DNA of 64,000 bases from Bacteroidales bacterium M6. Lineage in GTDB: Bacteria > Bacteroidota > Bacteroidia > Bacteroidales > Muribaculaceae. A program made the position numbers and the translations under genes. This document shows positions 24,059 to 32,704 of the stretch, piece after piece. A model generated the notes under the pieces. That model saw nothing but the letters and a program-made list of their open reading frames with translations, was not told the origin of the DNA and did no database searches. Positions within the stretch are counted from its first letter, which is position 1; each line of letters opens with the position of its first letter. The stretch is taken from assembly GCA_001689485.1 (NCBI GenBank), contig LUJQ01000049.1, positions 23,753 to 87,752 of the forward strand, written 5' to 3'.

Positions 24059-25270
24059 ATGAAAAAGAACTTAGCATTAGTCATGGCGACAACATGTCTC
24101 GGGCTATTTGCCACGAACACCGCCAAGGCTCAAGAAGGAATTGTAGTCGAGGAGGAAACAGTCGCCATAACCGACGCCACAAACTGCAAAACGCAGTATT
24201 TTGTCAACAAAAATGACAACTGGTTCATCCAGCTCGGAGCAGGAATCGATGTGCCCCTGGTAGAAAACCGCCTTGTCGACGGCAAAGCCAAGCGACACAT
24301 CACCGCTGCCTACAACCTTGGGTTCGGCAAATGGTTCTCACCCTACATCGGCTTCCGTTTCAGCGGCTATTACGGCGCCATGCACTGGGATAACGAAAGC
24401 TACAGCAAGGCTAAATATGCCAATTTGAATTTCGATTTCATGTGGGATATGTGCAATTCGCTCGGTGGGGTTGACGCTGACCGCCCGGTAAGTGTGATTC
24501 CATTCGTCGGTATAGGAGGTACATACGTATGGGATATCAAATCCGATGGAACCAATATCTACCGCCATTCGGGCGATTTGAAAACCTCATCATGGACACT
24601 GCCTGTATCGGCAGGTATCCAGTTCAGGTTCCGCCTTTGCAGATATGTCGACTTCTTCCTTGAAGGACGCGCAAGCTTCTATGGCGACAATTTCAACGGT
24701 GCAGCCTATGACGAACCGTTAGACGTCAACATCCAGGCAACAGGCGGGTTCTCGTTCAACATCGGCGGCGTAAACTACAAGGCATACAACGCATGCCGCG
24801 ACCTAGCCTATATCAACTCTCTTAACGGGCAGGTTAACGCCCTACGCGGCGAACTCGCCGCCACAGGTGCCGCCCTCGCTGCCGCACAGGCACAGCTCCC
24901 CTGCCCCGAAGTAGTAGCAGTGGAATGCCCCGAAAACAACGCCGCGCCGATGATGTCGACAGTACGTTTCAAAATCAACTCTGCAGACATTTCAGATGAA
25001 GAGATGGTCAACGTTTACAACACTGCCGAATATCTTAAGGCAAACCCGTCGGTCAACGTGCTTATCAAAGGATATGCCGATAAGGATACCGGCACTTCCG
25101 AATACAACCAGGCACTCTCCCAGAAACGCGCACAGGCAGTTTACGACATCCTTACAAAGACCTATGGCGTCGACAAGAGCCGTCTTGCCATTGAAGCCGA
25201 AGGAAGCTCGCAACAGCTCTACAACGTCAACAGCTGGAACCGCATCGTAATATTTGTGCCAGGCAACTGA
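24059..25270 (+). CDS. OmpA family outer-membrane protein
   Basis: A 403-residue protein with a signal peptide (MKKNLALVMATTCLG to about AKAQ, residue 25), an N-terminal eight-strand-type beta-barrel (about 50-245), a short Ala-rich linker with coiled-coil character (about 258-290), and a C-terminal OmpA peptidoglycan-binding domain (about 300-403) containing NVLIKGYADKDTGTSEYN and LSQKRAQAVYDIL. It tethers the outer membrane to peptidoglycan and is likely one of the most abundant surface proteins. Codon use is strongly biased, as for a highly expressed gene. It has a canonical terminator downstream. Confidence 0.92.
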   Translation: MKKNLALVMATTCLGLFATNTAKAQEGIVVEEETVAITDATNCKTQYFVNKNDNWFIQLGAGIDVPLVENRLVDGKAKRHITAAYNLGFGKWFSPYIGFRFSGYYGAMHWDNESYSKAKYANLNFDFMWDMCNSLGGVDADRPVSVIPFVGIGGTYVWDIKSDGTNIYRHSGDLKTSSWTLPVSAGIQFRFRLCRYVDFFLEGRASFYGDNFNGAAYDEPLDVNIQATGGFSFNIGGVNYKAYNACRDLAYINSLNGQVNALRGELAATGAALAAAQAQLPCPEVVAVECPENNAAPMMSTVRFKINSADISDEEMVNVYNTAEYLKANPSVNVLIKGYADKDTGTSEYNQALSQKRAQAVYDILTKTYGVDKSRLAIEAEGSSQQLYNVNSWNRIVIFVPGN

Positions 25271-25335
25271 TTCCTTACCGGAAAAGACTTATCCGCAAGA
25301 ATTTATTAGACAACCGAAACAATACGACTTCAACG

Positions 25336-25369
25336 AATGCCCCGGATTCCATAATTCGGGGCATTTTTT
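25336..25369 (+). terminator. Intrinsic terminator of ompA
   Basis: AATGCCCCG (25336-25344) pairs with CGGGGCATT (25357-25365), extended inward by ATT/AAT, then a run of T to 25369. It abuts the next promoter box. Confidence 0.85.
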
Positions 25370-25370
25370 G

Positions 25371-25378
25371 TAACTTTG
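25371..25378 (+). promoter_or_regulatory. Promoter box immediately before the DAHP synthase start
   Basis: TAACTTTG matches TAnnTTTG. Its last base is only 7 bp before the ATG at 25386, so the mRNA should be leaderless or nearly so. The -33 region falls inside the ompA terminator and has no clear TTG. Confidence 0.5.
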
Positions 25379-25385
25379 CATTACG

Positions 25386-26501
25386 ATGAAAGAAACTGTT
25401 GACACCCACGGAGACATACATGATAAAGACACCTGCCTGCGCGAGGAATTCGACGGGATTATCCCAGCGGTTCCGGCTACCGAAGGGAGCCCGGTGGTAA
25501 TTGCCGGCCCATGCAGTGCCGAAAGCAGAGAACAGACACTTTCCTGCGCCAAGCTGCTATCCAAGGCAGGGATAAAAATATTCAGGGCAGGATTATGGAA
25601 ACCGCGCACGCGTCCAGGCTGCTTTGAGGGTTGTGGCGAAACCGGCCTGCAATGGTTGGCCGAGGTTAAAGAAACAACCGGGATGCTCACTGCCACAGAA
25701 GTAGCTTCCCCCCGTCACGTAGAGCTGGCGTTGGAATCGGGTGTCAACATTCTTTGGCTTGGCGCACGCACCACCACCAACCCGTTCGCAGTCCAGGAAA
25801 TAGCCGAAGCCCTTCATGGCACCGATGCCGCCATTTTGGTTAAAAATCCGGCCAACCCCGATCTCGACCTATGGATAGGGGCGCTGCAACGGATTCATAA
25901 TGCCGGGATAAGCCGAATTTCGGCGGTGCACCGTGGCTTCAGTTCCTACGGCAACCGATTCTACCGAAACCCGCCCCAATGGCATATCCCCATCGAACTC
26001 CACAGGCGCCTGCCATCATTGCAGTTTATATGCGACCCAAGCCATATAGGCGGGAAGCGCGACCTTATAATGCCGCTGGCACAACAAGCCTTAGACCTCG
26101 GATTTGACGGGATTATCGTAGAAAGCCACCCGGTTCCCGACGAAGCCCTAAGCGATGCCTCACAGCAGATAACGCCACAACAGCTAGGCGATATTCTCCA
26201 ACATCTTAAAATACGTTCCGGCCACAATGTTGATAACGATTTGCAGACCTTGCGCCAGCAAATCGACCAGCTTGACGGCGAACTGTTGGAAATACTCAGT
26301 AGGCGCATGAAAGTGTCAACCGAGATAGGCAGGCTGAAAAAGGAACACAACCTGACCGTATTGCAACCGAAACGCTATGACGCTTTGATGAAATCACGTG
26401 TAAACGAAGCCGAATCCATGGGTCTTGACCGCGAGTTCATATCATCGTTACTCGCCGCAATCCATGCCGAATCAGTCAACTGCCAATTAAAGCTTGACTA
26501 A
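25386..26501 (+). CDS. Bifunctional 3-deoxy-7-phosphoheptulonate synthase / chorismate mutase
   Basis: The 371-residue fusion carries an N-terminal KDO8P-type DAHP synthase (PVVIAGPCSAESREQ at about 37-51, FRAGLWKPRTRPGCFEG, VKNPANPDLDLWIGA, CDPSHIGGKRDLI) and a C-terminal AroQ-type chorismate mutase (about 283-371, with LRQQIDQLDGELLEILSRRMKVSTEIGRLKK-like helices). It catalyses the first step of aromatic synthesis and the step from chorismate to prephenate, cytoplasmic. The mutase domain also serves as an allosteric unit in relatives. The start is the only ATG before the conserved core and lies 7 bp after a promoter box. Confidence 0.93.
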   Translation: MKETVDTHGDIHDKDTCLREEFDGIIPAVPATEGSPVVIAGPCSAESREQTLSCAKLLSKAGIKIFRAGLWKPRTRPGCFEGCGETGLQWLAEVKETTGMLTATEVASPRHVELALESGVNILWLGARTTTNPFAVQEIAEALHGTDAAILVKNPANPDLDLWIGALQRIHNAGISRISAVHRGFSSYGNRFYRNPPQWHIPIELHRRLPSLQFICDPSHIGGKRDLIMPLAQQALDLGFDGIIVESHPVPDEALSDASQQITPQQLGDILQHLKIRSGHNVDNDLQTLRQQIDQLDGELLEILSRRMKVSTEIGRLKKEHNLTVLQPKRYDALMKSRVNEAESMGLDREFISSLLAAIHAESVNCQLKLD

Positions 26502-26555
26502 AATACCAAAATCCGATAAAGGCATTTTTGTAAGTCGGCGCGTCTTCAACCAATA

Positions 26556-27278
26556 TCATTGATTTAACAAGGAATGCGCCAACACAATCCATATGGCGGC
26601 ACCCTCCTCGGTCACAACACGTATCCATACGCCATCAGCCGTATGCTGCATTATGCGTGCTTCGGAAACAGGCTTTCCAACCCCGTCGACCATCAGAACA
26701 GGATGCGAAACATCGACCGGATTATCCATCCCTACCGCATCGTCCCCTAGCAGCAGGTTGTCACACCCGAACCTGATTTCAGAACCTGTGGATAACGACA
26801 CTACATCCAGCTGTTTGCGGTCAGCCGAGATAATAAACATGTTGCCCGGAGTGGAATAGCCGATTACCTGCCGACCAACAGACACCCGCATCGAAATATC
26901 GGCAAGTTCAGCCGCTATATCATCGTCAGGAACCGGGGGTTCACCCGGCAATGAGACATCAATAACCGTTATGCGGCATCTGACCCTCTTGTTATCGGCA
27001 CTGACCCATATTTCCCCATAGCCACTTGAAAGGGCCTTTATTTCCAAAGAGCACCCGTCGATACCAACTTCCACAAAATCCGGCGATGAAACCAACGACA
27101 CCTCCCCGGCATTCAACACTTTATTTATAAATACTTCCCCGACATTGATATTTACATGCGCGGTTTCGAAAACTGGCCGTAACGCCCCCTCTTCGTTCGC
27201 CCTGTGCTTATCGCAACCTGCCAATGCCATTAAAACAAGCACCGGCAACAGAATCAAAAATGCATGCAACCGCGACAT
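26556..27278 (-). CDS. Hypothetical lipoprotein
   Basis: About 240 residues from the start chosen for its clear lipoprotein signal (MSRLHAFLILLPVLVLMALAGC, lipobox LAGC). A longer frame to 27314 exists. After the signal come short beta-rich segments (VNINVGEVFINKVLNAGE, EIWVSADNKRVRCRITVID) that look like an immunoglobulin-like or BACON-type domain of about 75 residues, then a second beta-rich region of about 120 residues. I do not recognise a family. It follows the endonuclease gene by 51 bp in the same direction. Confidence 0.6.
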   Translation of the reverse strand: MSRLHAFLILLPVLVLMALAGCDKHRANEEGALRPVFETAHVNINVGEVFINKVLNAGEVSLVSSPDFVEVGIDGCSLEIKALSSGYGEIWVSADNKRVRCRITVIDVSLPGEPPVPDDDIAAELADISMRVSVGRQVIGYSTPGNMFIISADRKQLDVVSLSTGSEIRFGCDNLLLGDDAVGMDNPVDVSHPVLMVDGVGKPVSEARIMQHTADGVWIRVVTEEGAAIWIVLAHSLLNQ

Positions 27279-27329
27279 ATTCACCCGATTATAGCAATCC
27301 ATAACATAACACACCTATATCTGACACCA

Positions 27330-28403
27330 TTATTGGCGTATCTCAATCAAAACCTTGCCGATTACACCGTCCGCCTCAAAACGCAATTCATGAACCCCGG
27401 CTCCGGCATCCGATGGCTCAATATAACTGCCGGAGACCAAGCGCCCGTCAACATACCATACGGCATCATCAGGCACTGCCGGATGATAGAGGTGGATTTT
27501 AGAATCCGTGAGATTATACGACGGCTTCAATGGCACACGTTCCGACGTAGAGCCGCCTTGGGAACCCGAATGCCCGTCGCCGTCAAAAGGTAATCCGCAT
27601 TTTTCACCCCAAAGGAACTCTGCAAGTGCCGGATATTCCACAAACGGATTTATATTGCCCTGCCACTTTGCAAACTCAGCATTACGTCGGTGTTCTATTT
27701 CATCGACAGGGTCAGCCCTGTGCCACGCAAGCAACTGCCTCAATGCCCCGGCGCTGATGCCGGGATAATACTCCCTGGATGCATAGGCTCCTCCCTGGCC
27801 GCCGAATGTAATCAACCCGTCGCGATAAACAGTCAGCATATACATCATTACCCGGGCAACATCCCCTTCATAACCGGCAGGGGGATTCCATAACATGCGG
27901 CGCTGCCCGTCGATAAAACCATAACCGACACTCCATAAACCATTTGCAAACTGATATTCAGCCACAGTGCCCGGAGGATAGGCAGCTTTCCATACCTTGG
28001 TTTCTGATTGCGAAAGAAAGATATTATACAAATCGTGTACTATCCCGTGTTGCACGCCGCTTTCCGGTTGCCACCACGACATGTCGACCACATTAACCGG
28101 GACAGCCTCAGGCGGCCCTTCCGATAATGATGGTGCAAAACCAAGCGGCAGCCCTGAAAAACGGTCGATATAGCCCTTGCCTCCGGCATTGGAATCTGTG
28201 CGTCTCAGAATTTCCCAAACACCGTTTTCCCACAATGCTTCCGTTACATATCCCGTCGGACGGCAATCTGCTTCGACCGCCCGTTTAAGTTCAGACCCCG
28301 CAAGCCCGATCCATCCCTCCCCAGCCTCTGCCACAGCAGGGAGCGAAACCGACATGCACGACAATAACCCACAAGCCGTAAAAATCTTATTAATGATTTT
28401 CAT
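27330..28403 (-). CDS. Secreted endonuclease I (EndA/NucM) family protein
   Basis: About 357 residues. The core of an endonuclease I fold is seen: GIVHDLYNI, YEGDVARVMMYML, and WHRADPVDEIEHRRNAEFAKWQGNINPFVEYP, the last being the His-Asn/Glu metal-binding block of the family. An N-terminal signal peptide (MKIINKIFTACGLLSCMSVSLPAVAEA) indicates export. The C-terminal about 85 residues after SGSQGGSTSERVP form an additional beta-domain. Likely role is extracellular or periplasmic DNA breakdown for nutrients. The frame is open to 28466, but the ATG at 28403 gives the signal peptide and lies after the pfp terminator. Confidence 0.8.
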   Translation of the reverse strand: MKIINKIFTACGLLSCMSVSLPAVAEAGEGWIGLAGSELKRAVEADCRPTGYVTEALWENGVWEILRRTDSNAGGKGYIDRFSGLPLGFAPSLSEGPPEAVPVNVVDMSWWQPESGVQHGIVHDLYNIFLSQSETKVWKAAYPPGTVAEYQFANGLWSVGYGFIDGQRRMLWNPPAGYEGDVARVMMYMLTVYRDGLITFGGQGGAYASREYYPGISAGALRQLLAWHRADPVDEIEHRRNAEFAKWQGNINPFVEYPALAEFLWGEKCGLPFDGDGHSGSQGGSTSERVPLKPSYNLTDSKIHLYHPAVPDDAVWYVDGRLVSGSYIEPSDAGAGVHELRFEADGVIGKVLIEIRQ

Positions 28404-28430
28404 GGTAACTGTGATTTTACAGGTAAGAAT

Positions 28431-28470
28431 AAACAAAAAGAGGATGCATCGGAATTTCCGAAGCACCCTC
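28431..28470 (-). terminator. Intrinsic terminator of the PPi-PFK gene
   Basis: On the minus strand GAGGGTGCTTCGGAA pairs with TTCCGATGCATCCTC (28470-28440, two mismatches), followed by CTTTTTGTTT. It ends the leftward pfp transcript, 31 bp after its stop. Confidence 0.8.
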
Positions 28471-28500
28471 CTTTATCATATACGTTCGCTTTTAAGACAA

Positions 28501-30150
28501 TTACTTACCCTGATGCTCGTACTTGAGCGTAAGTGTGGGTTGGTCGCACACCTCTGTCGGCCCGAAATACTGGATGGGGCCAGGATAGATGTAGCATGTG
28601 TTATAAGCCCACTCGTCGCGCTGTGCAGCGAATTTTTGGAAAGGTGCACCATCAAGACGCACAAGGGCTTTTTGGATAACGGGCTTCATCATGCCGTGAC
28701 GGCGCTCCATATTCATCATCATAGTGATAGGGATACCACCGGCAACCCACTGCACAGAAGGCTTTGTAAGGTTACGCACAGACGACATGTAACCTGTCAC
28801 ACCGCAACGGATAAGGCATGCGGCATTGAAACCGAGCGAGTAGCAGTAGTCAGCATCGAAGTTGGAAGGATCTGCGCAACGGCCTTCGTAACCGAAGAAG
28901 TGATGCAATGAGGCGAACTTACCGTTGAATCGTCCCTCTTCCTTAAGGACTGACAAACGCTTGCCAACCATTTCGGAAAGCAGTTTTTCAGTTTCGATAA
29001 GCGACACCTGCACGTTTCCATGGGGGTCACGGTCAAGACTAAGCTGACGTGCCACACCCTCGGGAAGGGATGAGTAAACAGCCGCATTTTCAGCAGAAAG
29101 ATGGTCGATGATGTACTGACGCTGGGCAGCGGGGTCGACAGCGGCAAATTCAGCGCTGTTTTTCGCCAAAAGGTCGTTAAGCTCGGCAATCAGGCGCTTC
29201 ATGGCCGGGATAAACTCGATAAGACCTTCGGGAATCAGCACGATACCGAAGTTCATACCGCGCTTTGCACGCTCCACAACAACATCAGCGATAGAATCAA
29301 CAATCTGGTCAAGGGTCATATCCTTTTCCTCAACCTCTTCCGAGATGATGCAGATGTTAGGCTGGCACTGGAGGGCGCATTCCAATGCGATATGGCTGGC
29401 CGAACGCCCCATGAGTTTGATAAAGTGATAATATTTCTTGGCCGAATTGCAGTCGCGCTGAATGTTACCGATAACCTCGGAATACACCTTCGTAGCGGTG
29501 TCAAAACCAAACGAGGTTTCGATAACATCGTTCTTAAGGTCGCCGTCGATGGTTTTGGGGCAACCGATAACCTGCACACCTGCGTTGATGCTCTTATAAT
29601 ATTCGGCAAGCACTGCTGCATTGGTGTTCGAATCGTCGCCACCGATAATCACAAGAGCCTTGATGTCAAGCTCCTTAAGGATTTCAAGACCCTTGTCGAA
29701 CTGTTCTTTGGTTTCAAGCTTGGTTCGTCCTGAACCGATGATATCGAAACCGCCGGTGTTACGGAACTCGTCAATAACCGACGATGTAAGCTCCACATAC
29801 TGATGGTCTACGAAGCCGCCCGGGCCCATAAGGAATCCATAAAGACGGCTGTCGCGGTGCACTTTCTTGATGCCGTCGAATAAGCCGCAGATAACATTAT
29901 GACCACCGGGAGCCTGGCCACCAGAAAGAATCACACCAACGTTTACAGGTTTGGAAGGTGTGGGGGTGGAGTTTTTCTCGAATCTCAGTTCGGGAAGGCC
30001 GTAAGTGTTGGGAAACAGCTGCTTGATTTCTTCCTGATCGGCTACAGACTGTGTGGCATCACCTTCCACAGCTTTCACCGCACCGGTAAGCACGATAGGC
30101 AACTTAGGCTGATAAGTCGCGCGGGCTTTTTGCAGGGCGCTTTTCTTCAT
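28501..30150 (-). CDS. pfp: Pyrophosphate-dependent 6-phosphofructokinase
   Basis: PPi-PFK reversibly converts fructose-6-phosphate to fructose-1,6-bisphosphate using pyrophosphate. The 549-residue protein belongs to the long (plant-beta-like) PPi class. The substrate block PKTIDGDLKN is at 198-207 and the GGDDSNTNA motif at 170-178; the Asp following GGD (Asp173) is the hallmark of PPi rather than ATP use. It is a single-gene unit: a promoter box lies about 135 bp upstream, a terminator follows. Codon use suggests high expression, as expected for a central glycolytic enzyme in Bacteroidales. Confidence 0.94.
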   Translation of the reverse strand: MKKSALQKARATYQPKLPIVLTGAVKAVEGDATQSVADQEEIKQLFPNTYGLPELRFEKNSTPTPSKPVNVGVILSGGQAPGGHNVICGLFDGIKKVHRDSRLYGFLMGPGGFVDHQYVELTSSVIDEFRNTGGFDIIGSGRTKLETKEQFDKGLEILKELDIKALVIIGGDDSNTNAAVLAEYYKSINAGVQVIGCPKTIDGDLKNDVIETSFGFDTATKVYSEVIGNIQRDCNSAKKYYHFIKLMGRSASHIALECALQCQPNICIISEEVEEKDMTLDQIVDSIADVVVERAKRGMNFGIVLIPEGLIEFIPAMKRLIAELNDLLAKNSAEFAAVDPAAQRQYIIDHLSAENAAVYSSLPEGVARQLSLDRDPHGNVQVSLIETEKLLSEMVGKRLSVLKEEGRFNGKFASLHHFFGYEGRCADPSNFDADYCYSLGFNAACLIRCGVTGYMSSVRNLTKPSVQWVAGGIPITMMMNMERRHGMMKPVIQKALVRLDGAPFQKFAAQRDEWAYNTCYIYPGPIQYFGPTEVCDQPTLTLKYEHQGK

Positions 30151-30558
30151 GAATGTAAATCTTTTTGTATTACGTTAGAAATTATCTTCAATCGAGCATA
30201 GTGATAATCTATTGGATGCCAGCATGTTAAAATCCGCAACTGCTATGTGCGGCAGGAATGGCATCTCACGGATTAACCCACCACAAAGTTACGCAATATC
30301 CACGATTTTTTATGTGAAATTATTATAACGGGGCATTAAGCATAAAGCTTCTTTTTTGCAAGCGTTGCCAACACTTAGCACCAAAAATCAATATAGCCAT
30401 ATACCATAATGCGGCACTGAAACATATTAGAAGGGCAAAAAGCTTATATAGCGCCCTTTGCGACGTTATAAAATGTTAACAACGCATAACGGCCGGAATC
30501 CACACAAAAAATAAAATTGCCTTGGCTTTTACCGCGCCATCTATAAACGGAACGCCGT
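30151..30558. other. 408-bp intergenic region between pfp and tatD
   Basis: It holds the pfp leader and promoter: CAAAGTTA at 30284-30291 reads TAACTTTG on the minus strand, giving a leader of about 125 nt, with no clear -33 element. The remainder (30292-30540) is AT-rich; I find no ORF, tRNA or convincing hairpin in it. Confidence 0.45.
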
Positions 30559-30564
30559 TTATAG
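30541..30564. repeat. 10-bp inverted repeat at the tatD stop
   Basis: CTATAAACGG (30541-30550) pairs with CCGTTTATAG (30555-30564) around AACG. The stop codon of tatD (30561-30559) lies inside the stem. There is no U-tract on either side. Confidence 0.5.
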
Positions 30565-31332
30565 GGAATAAAGACACTTAGCCGACATGGTGGTCACATG
30601 CGCCACTTCCTCAACCGATACGCCAAGAGTTTCAGCTATCTGGGCCGCAATCAGCGGTATGAAACTGCTGTCGTTGCGTTTGCCACGGTAAGGAGTCGGG
30701 GCAAGATAAGGGGCATCGGTTTCAAGTAAAATCCTGTCAAGGCCGATAGACGGGAGAGTGTCACGTAGCCCGGAATTTTTAAATGTCACAATGCCGTTGA
30801 TTCCGAAAAAGAAATCGCCGACAGTGCGGATGCGGGCAACATCATCAGCCGTCCCCCCGAAGCAATGAAATGCCCCGCGTGGCACAGCAGGCAGACCCGA
30901 CAGAATCTCAAGAACCTCGTCAAGACCGTCGCGGCAATGGATATTTATAGGCAGCCCGTACTCAAGAGCCATGCGGCACTGGGCGTCGAAAGCCCTCATC
31001 TGCTTATCCCTCCCGGCGGCATCCTCATGCAGGTCGATACCTATTTCCCCTACCCCGACATATTCCTTCGACGGGGTTTCCAGCTCATTCTTTATGATTG
31101 CCAGCGCATTATCAGGCTCATCAGTCAACTCGGTGGGATGCAGACCTATAAACATCCGCAGGTTATCAGGGAACTTCGCAGCAAGAGCCTTCATCGAAGG
31201 CAGTTCGCCAAGAGAGGTTCCCGGGAGAATCATCATTTTCACACCGGCCTCAATCGCCTTACGCACCACATCCTCACCACCGTTTTCAAACACCTCATCA
31301 CTCAGATGTGTGTGGGTATCAATAAATTCCAT
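30559..31332 (-). CDS. TatD family metal-dependent hydrolase
   Basis: A 257-residue TIM-barrel amidohydrolase. Metal ligands are in DTHTHLSDE at the N-terminus, GEIGIDLHED, INIHCRDG, HCFGG and LETDAPYLAP, the full TatD set. TatD enzymes are 3'-5' DNases or RNases involved in repair or RNA decay; several paralogues often coexist. The ORF is open to 31374, but the Met at 31332 gives the canonical MEFIDTHTH start. It is downstream of the polyprenyl synthase by 117 bp in the same direction. Confidence 0.88.
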   Translation of the reverse strand: MEFIDTHTHLSDEVFENGGEDVVRKAIEAGVKMMILPGTSLGELPSMKALAAKFPDNLRMFIGLHPTELTDEPDNALAIIKNELETPSKEYVGVGEIGIDLHEDAAGRDKQMRAFDAQCRMALEYGLPINIHCRDGLDEVLEILSGLPAVPRGAFHCFGGTADDVARIRTVGDFFFGINGIVTFKNSGLRDTLPSIGLDRILLETDAPYLAPTPYRGKRNDSSFIPLIAAQIAETLGVSVEEVAHVTTMSAKCLYSL

Positions 31333-31449
31333 AATTCTTTTCAGACAGTCAGATAAGCAGACACTGATAAGCAAGTCATAAATGAATATTTACCATCAGC
31401 AGCAGCTGATTCTCAGTTTCCATATTAAAGCCTCCCCGCTTACGCGCAA

Positions 31450-32409
31450 TCAATTGCTGCGAGTGGTCGATTTGGCAGCAAGTGCTTTGAAAAAATCCTT
31501 TGCCGCAGTAGTTACAGCCACATCCGAAAGGCATGCAACCGCTTCGGAGGCATACCGTTCAATCAACTCATGCGACCGCGACGGAAGGTTGAGGGAATCA
31601 TATATTTCCTTTATCTCTTTTATCTTCAAATAATCGGTGAGTTTCTTATCAAGCACGGCGTTCATCTGCGCGGGGCACTCTGCCATAGCCGTAATCCATA
31701 GCCAGGTTTTCTTTTCATTGATTATATCCCCGCCGATTTCCTTGCCAAACAAGGCCGGGTCACCATATGTGTCAAGATAATCGTCCTGTAACTGAAAAGC
31801 CAGCCCAAGCAATTCACCGTAACGATACATTGCCTCACAATCCCTTTCACAGGCACCACCCAGCATTGCACCCATCCGGCAGGCACATGCCAGCAACACG
31901 GAGGTTTTCAGACGAATCATCTCCATATATTCGTCAACGGTCACATCGTCGCGGTTCTCGAAATCCATGTCGAACTGCTGCCCTTCATAAATTTCCATCG
32001 CCGTGGTGTTGAACAGCCGGAGCAGTTCAGGCAGTTTGCCCCCGTCGCAATCCGCAATCAGCCGTGTAGCCATTGTCAGCATCGCATCGCCTGATAATAT
32101 GGCAGTCGAATTGTTCCAACGACGATGCACTGTGGGACGCCCGCGGCGCACATCGGCATTATCCATAACATCGTCATGAAGCAACGTGAAGTTATGGAAC
32201 ATCTCGATTCCGAGAGCCTGGCTTATAACCGAGGCAGGCTCTGCGCCGAAAGCCTTGGCCGATGCCATCAACAACACCGGGCGCAAACGTTTCCCCCCGC
32301 CTTCAAGGGTATATCTGATCGGGGCATACAATCCGGCAGGTTGCTGGGGATAAACAATCTTGGCAACGGCCTTCTCTACAATCTCGGCAAAATAGTCTAT
32401 GGAAAACAT
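31450..32409 (-). CDS. Polyprenyl diphosphate synthase (long-chain trans type)
   Basis: A 319-residue isoprenyl diphosphate synthase with both aspartate-rich motifs: LLHDDVMDNADVRRG (first, DDxxD) and LQDDYLDTYGD (second). YTLEGGGKRLRPVLLM is the IPP-binding N-terminal block. Such enzymes extend farnesyl diphosphate to the C40-C50 tail of menaquinone, or make geranylgeranyl diphosphate. The residue five before the first motif (Phe/Leu region MFHNFTLLHDD, with Phe and Asn) does not settle the chain length. It diverges from DUF4250 with promoters in the shared gap. Confidence 0.88.
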   Translation of the reverse strand: MFSIDYFAEIVEKAVAKIVYPQQPAGLYAPIRYTLEGGGKRLRPVLLMASAKAFGAEPASVISQALGIEMFHNFTLLHDDVMDNADVRRGRPTVHRRWNNSTAILSGDAMLTMATRLIADCDGGKLPELLRLFNTTAMEIYEGQQFDMDFENRDDVTVDEYMEMIRLKTSVLLACACRMGAMLGGACERDCEAMYRYGELLGLAFQLQDDYLDTYGDPALFGKEIGGDIINEKKTWLWITAMAECPAQMNAVLDKKLTDYLKIKEIKEIYDSLNLPSRSHELIERYASEAVACLSDVAVTTAAKDFFKALAAKSTTRSN

Positions 32410-32441
32410 TGTGATAGGAACGGGTCTTCTTATTTTTCATG

Positions 32442-32481
32442 CAAAGTTAGGGAAAACTTTCCTGATTTATAGCTAATTTTG
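32442..32481. promoter_or_regulatory. Divergent promoter boxes (polyprenyl synthase / DUF4250-uvrD)
   Basis: CAAAGTTA at 32442-32449 is TAACTTTG on the minus strand; TAATTTTG at 32474-32481 serves the plus strand. Between them lies the near-palindrome GGAAAACTTTCC (32451-32462). Neither has a clear -33 TTG. Confidence 0.5.
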
Positions 32482-32509
32482 TAAGCTAAAATCAAGGTAG
32501 AAAAACCAT

Positions 32510-32695
32510 ATGACATTCGATAACATCCCCCAAGACCCTATCATACTGCTAAGTTTCATCAACACAAGGCTACGCGACCAATACGCGTCGCTTGATGCGT
32601 TATGTGATGATTTGGACATTGATGCCGCCGGTTTATGCGCAAAACTCGCCGCCGTGGGCTATGTCTACGACCCGGCTCTTAACAAATTCATCTGA
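32510..32695 (+). CDS. DUF4250 domain protein
   Basis: A 61-residue protein matching DUF4250: it opens with NIPQDPIILLSFINTRLRDQYASLD, followed by a helix-turn segment, and ends YDPALNKFI. The predicted compact helical fold has no known function; the family is common in gut anaerobes. It is 28 bp after a promoter box and 9 bp before the helicase gene, so it is the first gene of the DUF4250-uvrD-nspC-GT2-radC chain. Confidence 0.85.
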   Translation: MTFDNIPQDPIILLSFINTRLRDQYASLDALCDDLDIDAAGLCAKLAAVGYVYDPALNKFI

Positions 32696-32704
32696 GCGGC
32701 CGAC

